Source of the DNA: Sphaerisporangium rufum
GTDB taxonomy: Bacteria; Actinomycetota; Actinomycetes; Streptosporangiales; Streptosporangiaceae
Assembly: GCF_016863395.1 (NCBI RefSeq)
Contig: NZ_BOOU01000053.1
Coordinates: 142,522 to 206,521, forward strand
Reading direction: 5' to 3'
DNA length: 64,000 bases
Part shown: in pieces, positions 43,249-50,989 of the stretch
Layout: the number at the start of each line of letters is the position of its first letter
Position numbering within the stretch: position 1 is the stretch's first letter
Position numbers and translations under genes: made by a program
The notes under the pieces: generated by a model
The model's input: only the letters and a program-made list of their open reading frames with translations
What the model was told of the DNA's origin: nothing
Databases searched by the model: none

Positions 43249-44592
43249 TCAGCCGTCGGCGACGTCCTCGGGGGCGGCGCGGGCCAGCGCGGCGAGCAGG
43301 TCCAGCGCGGCCGCCAGCTCGGCCGGCGGCGGGGAGGCCAGGGCCAGCCGGACGGCGGGCGGCGCGGCGGCCGTTCCGGCGGCGAACGCGGCGGCCGGGG
43401 TGACCGCGACGCCGTGCTGGGCGGCGGCGGCGACGAAGGTCTCCGCCCGCCACCGGCCGGGCAGCTCCCACCAGGTGTAGTAGCCGCCTGGATGGGCGCG
43501 GGTGGTGAAGCCGGCCAGCCGGTCGGCGGCCACCCGCTGCCGTGCCGCCGCGTCGGTGCGGCGCGCCTCTTCCGCGGCGGCGGCCAGGCCGGCGGTGATC
43601 CACCGGGTGGCCGCCGCCAGCGCGAATCCCGGAGCCGTCCAGCCGCCCGCGCGCACCGCCGCGGCGACGGGCGCCGCCATCGCGGGCGGCACCACGGCGA
43701 ATCCGGCGGTCAGCCCGGGGCCGAACCTCTTGGACAGGCTGTCGACCAGGATGGTCAGCTCGGGCGCCAGCGCGGCCAGCGGCGGTTCGGCGCCCTGGTG
43801 CAGGAACGCCCAGACCCGGTCCTCCACCGCGGGCAGCGCCAGCTCGCGCAGCACGGCGGCCAGCTCGGCGCGCCGGCCCTCGGGCATGGTGACCGACAGG
43901 GGGTTGTGCAGCGTGGGCTGCAGGTACACCGCCGACAGCGGGGCGGCGCGGTGCGCGGCGGCCAGCGCGCCGGGCAGCAGGCCGGCCTCGTCACCGGCCA
44001 GCGGCACCGCCGCCACCCCGAGCCGGGCGGCGATCGCCTTGACCATCGGATACGTGAGCGCCTCCACGCCGAGGCGGCCGCCCGCCGGGACCAGCGCGGC
44101 GATCGCCCCGGCGATCATCTGCCGGCCGTTGCCGGCGAACAGCACGCGCGCCGGGTCCGGGGCGAAGGCACCGCGCGCCTGCAGGCCGGCCACCGCGGCG
44201 CGGGCCTCGGACGTGCCGGCCGGGCCGGCCGGGCGCAGCGCCCCGGCCAGCACGTCGGGCCGCAGCAGCGCGGCCAGCTGTTCGGCCAGCGGCCCGGCCA
44301 GGCCGTCCAGGGCAGGGTAGTTGAGCTCCAGGTCCACCCGGGCGCGGCCGGTGGGCTCCACCAGCGCCGCGCCGGCGGGCGGCGCGCCGGCGCGGACGTA
44401 GGTGCCGCGGCCGACCTCCCCGGTGACCAGGCCGCGCCTGGCCAGCTCGCGGTAGACCCGGGCCGCGGTGGAGGCGGCGATGCCGCGCCGCCGGGCGAAC
44501 GCGCGTTGCGGCGGCAGCCGGTCGCCGGGGCGCAGCCGCCCGGCGGCGATGTCGGCGGCGAGCGCGTCGGCGATCAGCCGGTAGTCGTCCAT
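43249..44592 (-). CDS. MocR-type regulator (GntR HTH + aminotransferase domain)
   Basis: The 447-residue protein has an N-terminal GntR winged helix (LRPGDRLPPQRAFARRRGIAASTAARVYREL region) and a fold-type-I aminotransferase domain with the PLP lysine in VDSLSKRFGPGLTAGF. MocR proteins use bound PLP or an aminated ligand to control nearby genes, often of PLP, GABA or amine metabolism. The ATG has GAGG four bases upstream, and a GTG immediately before is an alternative. It is divergent from a hydrolase gene with matching half-sites between them. Confidence 0.9.
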   Translation of the reverse strand: MDDYRLIADALAADIAAGRLRPGDRLPPQRAFARRRGIAASTAARVYRELARRGLVTGEVGRGTYVRAGAPPAGAALVEPTGRARVDLELNYPALDGLAGPLAEQLAALLRPDVLAGALRPAGPAGTSEARAAVAGLQARGAFAPDPARVLFAGNGRQMIAGAIAALVPAGGRLGVEALTYPMVKAIAARLGVAAVPLAGDEAGLLPGALAAAHRAAPLSAVYLQPTLHNPLSVTMPEGRRAELAAVLRELALPAVEDRVWAFLHQGAEPPLAALAPELTILVDSLSKRFGPGLTAGFAVVPPAMAAPVAAAVRAGGWTAPGFALAAATRWITAGLAAAAEEARRTDAAARQRVAADRLAGFTTRAHPGGYYTWWELPGRWRAETFVAAAAQHGVAVTPAAAFAAGTAAAPPAVRLALASPPPAELAAALDLLAALARAAPEDVADG

Positions 44593-44610
44593 CACACCTC
44601 AATCCGTCGA

Positions 44611-44663
44611 TTGCACCGAGTGCAAAGTCATTATTGCACTCACCTGTCGAGCCTGCCTACGAT
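44611..44663. promoter_or_regulatory. MocR operator and hydrolase promoter
   Basis: TTGCAC-CGA-GTGCAA (44611-44625) is a perfect dyad, and a third TTGCAC follows at 44634-44639, 23 bp from the first in direct orientation. That copy is also a -35, 18 bases before TACGAT (44658-44663), which predicts a start near 44670 for the hydrolase gene. Inverted plus direct half-sites are known for MocR sites. Confidence 0.6.
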
Positions 44664-44693
44664 CGGCACAGCCACCAGGGGCGACGAAAGGGC

Positions 44694-45521
44694 ATGGACG
44701 TGACCAAGCAGGCGGGGATCAACGGGATCACGGTGACCTACGAGGACGAGGGGACGGGCCCGGCGCTGCTGCTGGTGCACGGCCACCCGTTCGACCGCTC
44801 GATGTGGGCGCCGCAGGTGGCGGAGTTCGCCGCCTCGGGGTACCGGGTGATCGTGCCGGACCTGCGCGGCTACGGGCAGAGCACCGTGGTGCCCGGCACC
44901 ACGCCGTTCCCGGTGTTCGCCGCCGACCTGGCCGCCCTGCTGGACCATCTGGGAGTGGCGGGGGTGGTGGTGGGCGGGCTGTCCATGGGCGGGCAGATCG
45001 CCATGGAGTTCTGCCGGCGCCATCCCGGCCGGATGCGCGGACTGCTGCTCGCCGACACCTCCGCGCCGGCCGAGACGCCAGAGGGCCGCGAGGCCCGGTA
45101 CGTGATGGCCGAGCGGCTGCTCGCCGAGGGCATGGGCCCCTACGCCGAGGAGGTGCTCGGCATGATGGTGGCTCCGGCCACCGTGACCGGACGGCCGCAG
45201 GTGGCCCGGCACGTCCTCGCCATGATGCGCGCGGCACCGCCCGCCGGCGCCGCGGCGGCGCTGCGCGGCCGCGCCGAGCGCGACGACCACACCGCCACGC
45301 TCGCCGGCCTCACCGTGCCGGCCACCGTCGTGGTCGGCCGCGAGGACGCCTACACGCCGGTCGCCGACGCGGAGTTCATGGCGCGGACCATCCCCGACGC
45401 CGACCTGGTGGTGGTGGACGGCGCCGGGCACCTGCCCAACCTCGAGCGCCCCGAGGAGTTCGACCGCGCCCTGCGCGGCCTGCTGGCGCGCAGCGGCCAC
45501 CCGGCCCCGGCCCGCCGCTGA
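44694..45521 (+). CDS. Alpha/beta hydrolase
   Basis: The 275-residue protein has LLLVHGHPFDRSMW (oxyanion), GLSMGG (nucleophile elbow), an aspartate in GREDAYTP and the histidine in GAGHLPNLERP. This is the full triad of the 3-oxoadipate-enol-lactonase/esterase-like branch. GAAAGG precedes the ATG. It is divergent from the MocR regulator and probably its target. It ends 82 bp from a convergent SDR gene, with a small 7-bp hairpin at 45556-45572 between them. Confidence 0.88.
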   Translation: MDVTKQAGINGITVTYEDEGTGPALLLVHGHPFDRSMWAPQVAEFAASGYRVIVPDLRGYGQSTVVPGTTPFPVFAADLAALLDHLGVAGVVVGGLSMGGQIAMEFCRRHPGRMRGLLLADTSAPAETPEGREARYVMAERLLAEGMGPYAEEVLGMMVAPATVTGRPQVARHVLAMMRAAPPAGAAAALRGRAERDDHTATLAGLTVPATVVVGREDAYTPVADAEFMARTIPDADLVVVDGAGHLPNLERPEEFDRALRGLLARSGHPAPARR

Positions 45522-45555
45522 CCGCCCCCGTCCGGCCCACCCTCCAGGCCGAGGG

Positions 45556-45572
45556 CGCCCGCGGTGCGGGCG
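45556..45572. terminator. Short hairpin between convergent genes
   Basis: CGCCCGC (45556-45562) and GCGGGCG (45566-45572) pair around GGT. It lies 34 bp after the hydrolase stop and 32 bp from the SDR stop. It is a possible shared terminator, but short. Confidence 0.3.
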
Positions 45573-45603
45573 GCCGCGGCCGGCCGGGCGGCGCCCGGAA
45601 GGT

Positions 45604-46389
45604 TCACCGGGTCTTGGTGAATCCGCCGTCGATGACGAAGTCGGCGCCGGTGACGTTGCCCGCCCGGTCGCTGGACAGCAGCAGCACCAGGTCGGCGATC
45701 TCGTCCGGATGGGTGAACCTGCCGGTCTCGGCCTCGGCGGCGGCCTGTTCGGCCACGGTCGCCGGATCGCCGCCGCCGGCGCGGGCGACGGTCGCGGCGA
45801 CCCCGTCGTCACCGAGCCACAGGTCCGTGGTGACCGGTCCGGGGCTGATGGTGTTGACCCGGACGCCCCGGGCGCCGACCTCCTTGGACAGGGCCTTGCA
45901 GAAGCCGGCCAGCGCGGCCTTGGCGGCACTGTAGTCGATCACTGCCGGGTCGGGCAGGAAGGCGTTGATCGAACTGATCGTGACGATGTTGCCGTGCCCG
46001 GCCGCGAGCATCGCCGGCAGTGCGGCACGGGTGGTCCGCACCGCCGCCATCAGGTTGAGCGTCAGGCAGTCGAGCCACTGGTCGTCGGTGACGTCCAGGA
46101 ACCCGGTCAGGCGCGGAGTGACCGCGCCGACGTTGTTGACCAGGATGTCCAGGCGTCCGTGAGCGAGCGCGGCGGCGACCAGGCGGGCCGGTCCCGCCGC
46201 GGTTGCCAGGTCGACCTCGATCGCCGACAGGCCGCCGCGCCGGGCCAGTTCGGCGAGCTCCGGGGTGGTCCGGCGCGAGCCGGCGACGACGTGGGCCCCC
46301 TCCCGCACCAGGGCCCGGGCGATGGCCAGTCCGATCCCCTTGCCCGCACCGGTCACCACCGCGATCTTGCCCTGCAGTTCCAGGTCCAT
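45604..46389 (-). CDS. Short-chain dehydrogenase/reductase
   Basis: The 261-residue classical SDR has the nucleotide motif VTGAGKGIGLAIA, NNVG, the catalytic serine in VTISSINAF and the YSAAK tyrosine/lysine pair. The C-terminal ADFVIDGGFTKTR is usual. AAAGGA is upstream of the ATG. It follows the hydrolase gene at 46463 on the same strand after a 73-bp gap holding a strong hairpin. The substrate is unknown. Confidence 0.9.
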   Translation of the reverse strand: MDLELQGKIAVVTGAGKGIGLAIARALVREGAHVVAGSRRTTPELAELARRGGLSAIEVDLATAAGPARLVAAALAHGRLDILVNNVGAVTPRLTGFLDVTDDQWLDCLTLNLMAAVRTTRAALPAMLAAGHGNIVTISSINAFLPDPAVIDYSAAKAALAGFCKALSKEVGARGVRVNTISPGPVTTDLWLGDDGVAATVARAGGGDPATVAEQAAAEAETGRFTHPDEIADLVLLLSSDRAGNVTGADFVIDGGFTKTR

Positions 46390-46404
46390 GACAGTCCTTT
46401 CGGG

Positions 46405-46452
46405 GGCGGTCCGCGGCGCCGGCCGTGCGGCCGATCGGTGCCGCGGACCGCC
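46405..46452 (-). terminator. Long hairpin between hydrolase and SDR genes
   Basis: GGCGGTCCGCGGCGCC (46405-46420) pairs with GGTGCCGCGGACCGCC (46437-46452) over 16 positions with one G-T mismatch. The 16-base loop contains GGCCG-TG-CGGCC. It starts 10 bases after the hydrolase stop and ends just before the SDR ribosome site. It could end the hydrolase transcript or limit SDR translation. Confidence 0.5.
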
Positions 46453-46462
46453 GGTGGTTCGT

Positions 46463-47263
46463 CTACAGGCCGTTGCGAGCGAGCCAGGCCAGGCAGGTGT
46501 CGGCGACCTCGCGCCAGCCGTGGTCGATGGTGAGAGAGTGCCCCCGATCGGGGAACTCCTGGAAGTCGGTGATCGCCGCGGAGTCACGGTACTGCTTGAG
46601 GGTCGCCTTGGTGACGGTCTCGGGGACGGTGTGGTCCCGGCCGCCGGCGATCAGCAACAGCGGCCCCCGGTCGTTGTTTCCGGTGTTGACCTTGGCGGGC
46701 GAGTGGGGGGAGAAGTTGGCGGCGGCGGCCTCGAACAGCGGCCGGCCCGGCGCGGGGATGGTCCACCGTTCGTAAAGCTCGGCGGCCTCCTGCGCCGGGA
46801 TGGCGTTGCCGAAGGCATAGGTGAACTGCTCGAGGGTGAGGGAGACGGCCCGGTGCTTGTTGGCCGGGTTCTTGAACACCGGCAAGGTCGAGCGCAGCGC
46901 CGACAGCGGCAGCGGCAGCACCCCCTTGATCTGGGCGGCGTCGATCGCGATCGCGGCCCGGGCCAGGTCCTGCCCGAGCAACTTCTCGGCGATCATGCCG
47001 CCGAAGGAGTGGCCGATCAGGATCGGCTTGACGGGCAGCGCGTCGATGATCTTCGCGTGGTGGGCGACCACGTCGTCGATGCCATGGTCGGCGATGCTCT
47101 CGGGGGCCTTCCTGGACAGCTCGACGGTCTCGCCGTCGCCCGGCCAGCCGGGGGCCGTCGCGTCGTACCCGGCCGTCGTGAACAGCTCGACCCAGGAGGA
47201 CCAGGAGGTGGCGTGCAGCCACAGGCCGTGCAGGAAGATGACGGGAATGGCCGGTGCGCTCAT
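46463..47263 (-). CDS. Alpha/beta hydrolase
   Basis: The 266-residue protein has IFLHGLWLHATSW, the elbow IGHSFGG, an aspartate in GGRDHTVP and the histidine in DRGHSLTIDHGW, all triad parts. The pattern GLWLHATSW...WPGD is common among small actinobacterial hydrolases of unknown substrate. GAGGAG is present before the ATG. Upstream, GGCCTC-N7-GAGGCC (47328-47346) is a possible operator. It is directly downstream of the LAL regulator gene, which is on the same strand. Confidence 0.87.
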   Translation of the reverse strand: MSAPAIPVIFLHGLWLHATSWSSWVELFTTAGYDATAPGWPGDGETVELSRKAPESIADHGIDDVVAHHAKIIDALPVKPILIGHSFGGMIAEKLLGQDLARAAIAIDAAQIKGVLPLPLSALRSTLPVFKNPANKHRAVSLTLEQFTYAFGNAIPAQEAAELYERWTIPAPGRPLFEAAAANFSPHSPAKVNTGNNDRGPLLLIAGGRDHTVPETVTKATLKQYRDSAAITDFQEFPDRGHSLTIDHGWREVADTCLAWLARNGL

Positions 47264-47411
47264 CGATCGCTCCTCAGGAATAGGGCTGTCACGCCGGATG
47301 GATGTGCTTGGAGCTCCCTGCGGTCGTGGCCTCACGATAGGAGGCCTCTCGATCGCCTCGCGTGCGTCACATGACTGCGTCGCCGAGCGTCACCCGGCTG
47401 GGACGGTGCGA

Positions 47412-50240
47412 TCAGGACCTCACGGCCAAGGCGGCGCGTAACGCCGATCGCGAGGTGATCCCGAGCTTCGGGAAGATCCGGTAGAGGTGGGAGCCGACGG
47501 TCCGATGGGACAGGTAGAGCTTCTCGCCGATCTCCCGGTTGGTCAGGCCGTCGGCCGCCATCTGGGCGATCTGCAGTTCTTGTGCGGTCAGCACGTCGCG
47601 TGCCGCGCTGCTCCGGCTGCCGCTGCTCTCGCCGGAGGCCCGCAGCTCCCGGCGCGCCCGCTCGCTCCAGGGGATCACCCCTAGGGCGTCGAACGTCTCG
47701 CGAGCGGTGCGCAGCGGTGCCCGCGACTCGGCCGTACGCCGCCGGCGCCGCAGCCATTCACCGTAGGCCAGCTGCACCCGGGCCCGCACGAAGGGCCATC
47801 GACTCAGGTCGGCCCGGAGCGCGGCCTCGAAGAACGGCTCGGCCGCCGCCTCGTCTGCCAGGACCGCCCGGGCGTACCGCAGGTCGGCGTGCAATGACGG
47901 GGACGGCGTGATGAGCGCCACCGCCTCCAGCTCCTCGATGATGCCGGCCACCGCACGACCTTGGCCGCTGTGCACCGCGGCGTCGGCGAGTTCGGCGACG
48001 GAGAAGCAGCGCAGCGCCTGGTGGAATGCCGGATCGGCGGGGTCGTGCATCCGCCGCAGATGGCCGAAGGCGTCGGCGTGGCGTCCCTCGCCCAGCGCGG
48101 CGAGTCCACGCGCGTGCTGCACCGTGGCCAGTACGGGCCGCGCGCCGAGGGGCAGGGCCACCTGCTCGGCCGCGACGGCGAGGCCCTCCACCCGATCCAG
48201 CTCGCCGCGGAGCGCGGCGAGCACCGCGCCAGAGGCCTGGGCGATGGCGTGCATCAGCGGCTGGGACGTCTCCTGTGCCAGCCGCGCGGCCTCCTCGGCG
48301 GCGGGGATGGCCACGCTCAGGTCGGCCAGCCGGGCCGCACTCCACGCCTGCGCGCCGAGGTCCCTGGCCAGCAGGCTGAGCCGGCCCTGCGCCCGCAGGG
48401 CCGGCAGCGACGCGGCGCAGAACTCCTCCGACAGATCGAACGCGCCCACCATCAACGCCGAACTGCCGAGCAGCCGGGTCGCCGGCCGGTCGCCGGCCGG
48501 CCGGGCGGCCAGCCGGCGTAACCGCTCGACGACCACCTCGCCGCGTTCAAGGGGAGCCGCGAACGCCAGCACCGTCAGCAACCGCCCGTCCAGTTCGTCG
48601 ACGGGCAGGCTCTCGGCCACGCCGACGACGCGTCGCCGCGACCGCTCGTCGGTATGCGCCCAGAAACAGCGCAAGGACGCACTGGACAGGAGTTTCAGCG
48701 CCAGTTCCACGTCTCCTTGGGCCGCCATGGTCTCGGCGAGGTCGGCCAGCGAGTGGGCGGCCGCGCTGTCGTCGCCGATGCCGTCCTCGAAGTTCTCCCT
48801 GATCCACACGATGCGGGCCCGCTGCCGGGCCGACGGCTGCAGCCGCTCGCACTCGCCGAGCAACCGCGCGACGATGTCACGCCGTCCGATCTCGGCCGCG
48901 TACTCGGCGGCTCGCACCAGCCGTTCGCGGCGGTGGGCGGCATCCTCGCTGAGCCTGGCCGCGTGCTCCAGTGCCGCGACGGCCGACAGCAGGTCGCCCC
49001 GGCGTCGTACGTTCCTGGCCGTGGCCGCGAGTTCGGCGGCGATGCTCTCGTCCGGCCGGACGGCGGACGCCGCGCGATGCCAGAGACGGCGGTCCGGCCG
49101 GGCGGTGAGGACGTCGGCCAGGGCGGCGTGCACCGCGTGCCGCCGGGAGATGCCCGCCTCCTGGTAGATCGCCGAGCGCATGAGCGGGTGCCGGAACGAC
49201 ACACCGGCTTCGTGCACGTCGACCAGCCGTACCGCGACGGCGGGCGCCAGATCGTCCGCCGTCACCGGCACGCCGGTGAGCTGCGCGGTGGCGTCGAGGA
49301 TCTCCGAAAGGGCGGAGCTGTCATTGAGCGCGGCCACCAGCAGCATCGTCCGGGCGGCCGGCGGCAGTCCCGACATGCGGGCGGTGAAGGCCTGCTCCAG
49401 CCGGGTGGTCAGCGCGAGCCACCCCGGCCGCAGCGGTGCTTCCCCCTCCCGCGTGTCCACGGCGATCGGCAACTCGACCAGGGCCAGCGGGTGTCCGGCC
49501 GCCTCCCGCAGCAACCGGGTGCGCATCACCGGCGTCAGGGTGGGGCTGCAGGAGTCCAGCAGGGCGGTCGCGGCGGTGTCGTCCAGCCGCTCCAGGACCA
49601 ACTCCGGCAGCCCGGCCCGGTCCAGGGGACTGTAGAAACCGTCGCGCAGCGCGGCCAGCAGCACGATCGGCTCGGCGTCCAGCCGCCGCGCCACGAACGC
49701 GAGCACATCGGCGCTGGCGCGGTCCAGCCAGTGCGCGTCCTCGACCAGGAGCAGGACGGGCGAGCGGGCGGCGGCCTCACCCAGGAGGTTCAGCGCCGCC
49801 AGAGCGATGAGGAACGGGTCCGGCACCCGGGAATCGGCCAGCCCGAACGCCGCGCCCAGCGCCTCTCGTTGCGGGACGGGCAAGTCCCTGATCTCGCCGC
49901 GAAGCGGGAGCAACAGCTGGTGCAGACCGGCGAAGGGCATGTGCGTCTCCGATTCCACCCCGGCGGTCCGCAGGATCCGCATGCCCCGGGCGGTCGCGGT
50001 CATCGCCGTATCCTGCAGCAGGGCCGACTTCCCGATCCCCGCCTCGCCGCGCACCAGCATCGCCCCGCCGCCGCGGCCGGCGCCGTCCACGAAATCACCG
50101 AGACGCCGCTGTTCGGACTCTCGCCCGAACAGCGCTCTGACCGGCTGGTCCACCGCGGGCGCGGCAGGCCGACACCGCCTGCACTCCGGGTCCCGTCCAG
50201 CGAAGACGAGCACCATGCCTTCGTCGAGAACGCTGGTCAT
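47412..50240 (-). CDS. LAL-type LuxR regulator (large ATP-binding)
   Basis: The 942-residue protein has an N-terminal AAA/STAND ATPase with Walker A GEAGIGKSALL (about 65-75) and Walker B VLLLVEDAHWLD, a long helical (TPR-like) middle, and a C-terminal LuxR helix-turn-helix (LTAQELQIAQMAADGLTNREIGEKL region). LAL regulators bind an inducer and ATP to activate catabolic or secondary-metabolism genes. The ATG at 50240 is 67 bp after the stop of the pseudo-hydrolase gene, separated by a hairpin. The N-terminus carries an unusual Cys-rich stretch (PECRRCRP). Confidence 0.92.
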   Translation of the reverse strand: MTSVLDEGMVLVFAGRDPECRRCRPAAPAVDQPVRALFGRESEQRRLGDFVDGAGRGGGAMLVRGEAGIGKSALLQDTAMTATARGMRILRTAGVESETHMPFAGLHQLLLPLRGEIRDLPVPQREALGAAFGLADSRVPDPFLIALAALNLLGEAAARSPVLLLVEDAHWLDRASADVLAFVARRLDAEPIVLLAALRDGFYSPLDRAGLPELVLERLDDTAATALLDSCSPTLTPVMRTRLLREAAGHPLALVELPIAVDTREGEAPLRPGWLALTTRLEQAFTARMSGLPPAARTMLLVAALNDSSALSEILDATAQLTGVPVTADDLAPAVAVRLVDVHEAGVSFRHPLMRSAIYQEAGISRRHAVHAALADVLTARPDRRLWHRAASAVRPDESIAAELAATARNVRRRGDLLSAVAALEHAARLSEDAAHRRERLVRAAEYAAEIGRRDIVARLLGECERLQPSARQRARIVWIRENFEDGIGDDSAAAHSLADLAETMAAQGDVELALKLLSSASLRCFWAHTDERSRRRVVGVAESLPVDELDGRLLTVLAFAAPLERGEVVVERLRRLAARPAGDRPATRLLGSSALMVGAFDLSEEFCAASLPALRAQGRLSLLARDLGAQAWSAARLADLSVAIPAAEEAARLAQETSQPLMHAIAQASGAVLAALRGELDRVEGLAVAAEQVALPLGARPVLATVQHARGLAALGEGRHADAFGHLRRMHDPADPAFHQALRCFSVAELADAAVHSGQGRAVAGIIEELEAVALITPSPSLHADLRYARAVLADEAAAEPFFEAALRADLSRWPFVRARVQLAYGEWLRRRRRTAESRAPLRTARETFDALGVIPWSERARRELRASGESSGSRSSAARDVLTAQELQIAQMAADGLTNREIGEKLYLSHRTVGSHLYRIFPKLGITSRSALRAALAVRS

Positions 50241-50278
50241 ATGAAGTGCGTCCTTTCGCTGATGTGCTCGGTTCCGCG

Positions 50279-50307
50279 GCCGTCCGGCCCGCAGGAGGGC
50301 GGACGGC
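50279..50307 (-). terminator. Hairpin after the pseudo-hydrolase gene
   Basis: GCCGTCCG (50279-50286) pairs with CGGACGGC (50300-50307), beginning right after the stop codon of the gene ending at 50308. Additional C-G pairs can form in the loop. It may separate the small gene from the LAL regulator gene. Confidence 0.45.
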
Positions 50308-50826
50308 TCAGGCGGCGGCCTCACGCAGGAGGTGTGCGACCGCGGCGGGCTGGGAGACATGGACGGCGTGGTCGCCGATGACCTCGACGACCTTCGCTCC
50401 GGCGTGCTGGGCCATCATGTGCTGGACCGGCGGTGGAATGATTAGATCCTCGGTCGCGACGAGATACCAGACGGGCTTGTGCCGCCGGACCGGTGCGGTG
50501 AGCGGCCCGTCCAGGGCGTCCACGCCGCACCGGGCCGGGAGGCCGGCCAGGAACGCGGCGACGTACACCAGCGACGCGACGCTGGGATGAGCACCGGCCG
50601 CGCTGATGACCAGCCCGCCGTGACCGTGGCCGGCCAGGACGGCCGGGCCGTCGAGACCGTCCAGGACCCGGCGGGTCACCGCGACGTCATCCTGCGGCGA
50701 CAGCGCGGGGTTCAGCACGATGTGCACGCGGAATCCGTCCCTGGTCAGCTCGTCGTGAACGCCCCGCCAGGCTGAGCCGTCCGCCAGACCCTCCGGTACC
50801 AGCACGATGTTCCTGATGGTGGTCAT
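50308..50826 (-). CDS. Alpha/beta-hydrolase-fold protein lacking the catalytic serine
   Basis: The 172-residue protein belongs to the same small hydrolase family as the gene at 55130, but its elbow reads AGHGHGG (residues 65-71) where relatives have GHSYGG, so the serine is glycine. The oxyanion segment is also changed (VLVPEGLADGSAW against VLVHGAFADASSW). The acid and histidine regions (ATEDLIIPP, IGDHAVHVSQP) remain. It is probably a pseudo-enzyme, perhaps binding a ligand. It precedes the LAL regulator on the same strand. Confidence 0.82.
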   Translation of the reverse strand: MTTIRNIVLVPEGLADGSAWRGVHDELTRDGFRVHIVLNPALSPQDDVAVTRRVLDGLDGPAVLAGHGHGGLVISAAGAHPSVASLVYVAAFLAGLPARCGVDALDGPLTAPVRRHKPVWYLVATEDLIIPPPVQHMMAQHAGAKVVEVIGDHAVHVSQPAAVAHLLREAAA

Positions 50827-50908
50827 GACCGCTCCCGGGCTGGGGGGACAGGCCCGGTGCAGGTCCGGGGCGCATTCACCATCAAACCCGTCCGCGGGTG
50901 GTCCGGCC

Positions 50909-50946
50909 ACGCAGAACAGGACGCAGAACTGAGGCGGTTACCGCCT
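50909..50946. promoter_or_regulatory. Direct repeats and palindrome upstream of the pseudo-hydrolase gene
   Basis: ACGCAGAAC occurs at 50909-50917 and 50921-50929, 12 bp apart. It is followed by AGGCGGT-T-ACCGCCT (50932-50946). The cluster sits in the 163-bp gap between the NB-ARC regulator stop (50990) and the pseudo-hydrolase start (50826). It may be a regulator site or the terminator of the upstream gene. Confidence 0.35.
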
Positions 50947-50989
50947 GCGGCGCGCAACCCCGCAGACGGTCGCGGTGACGTCCGAACGG

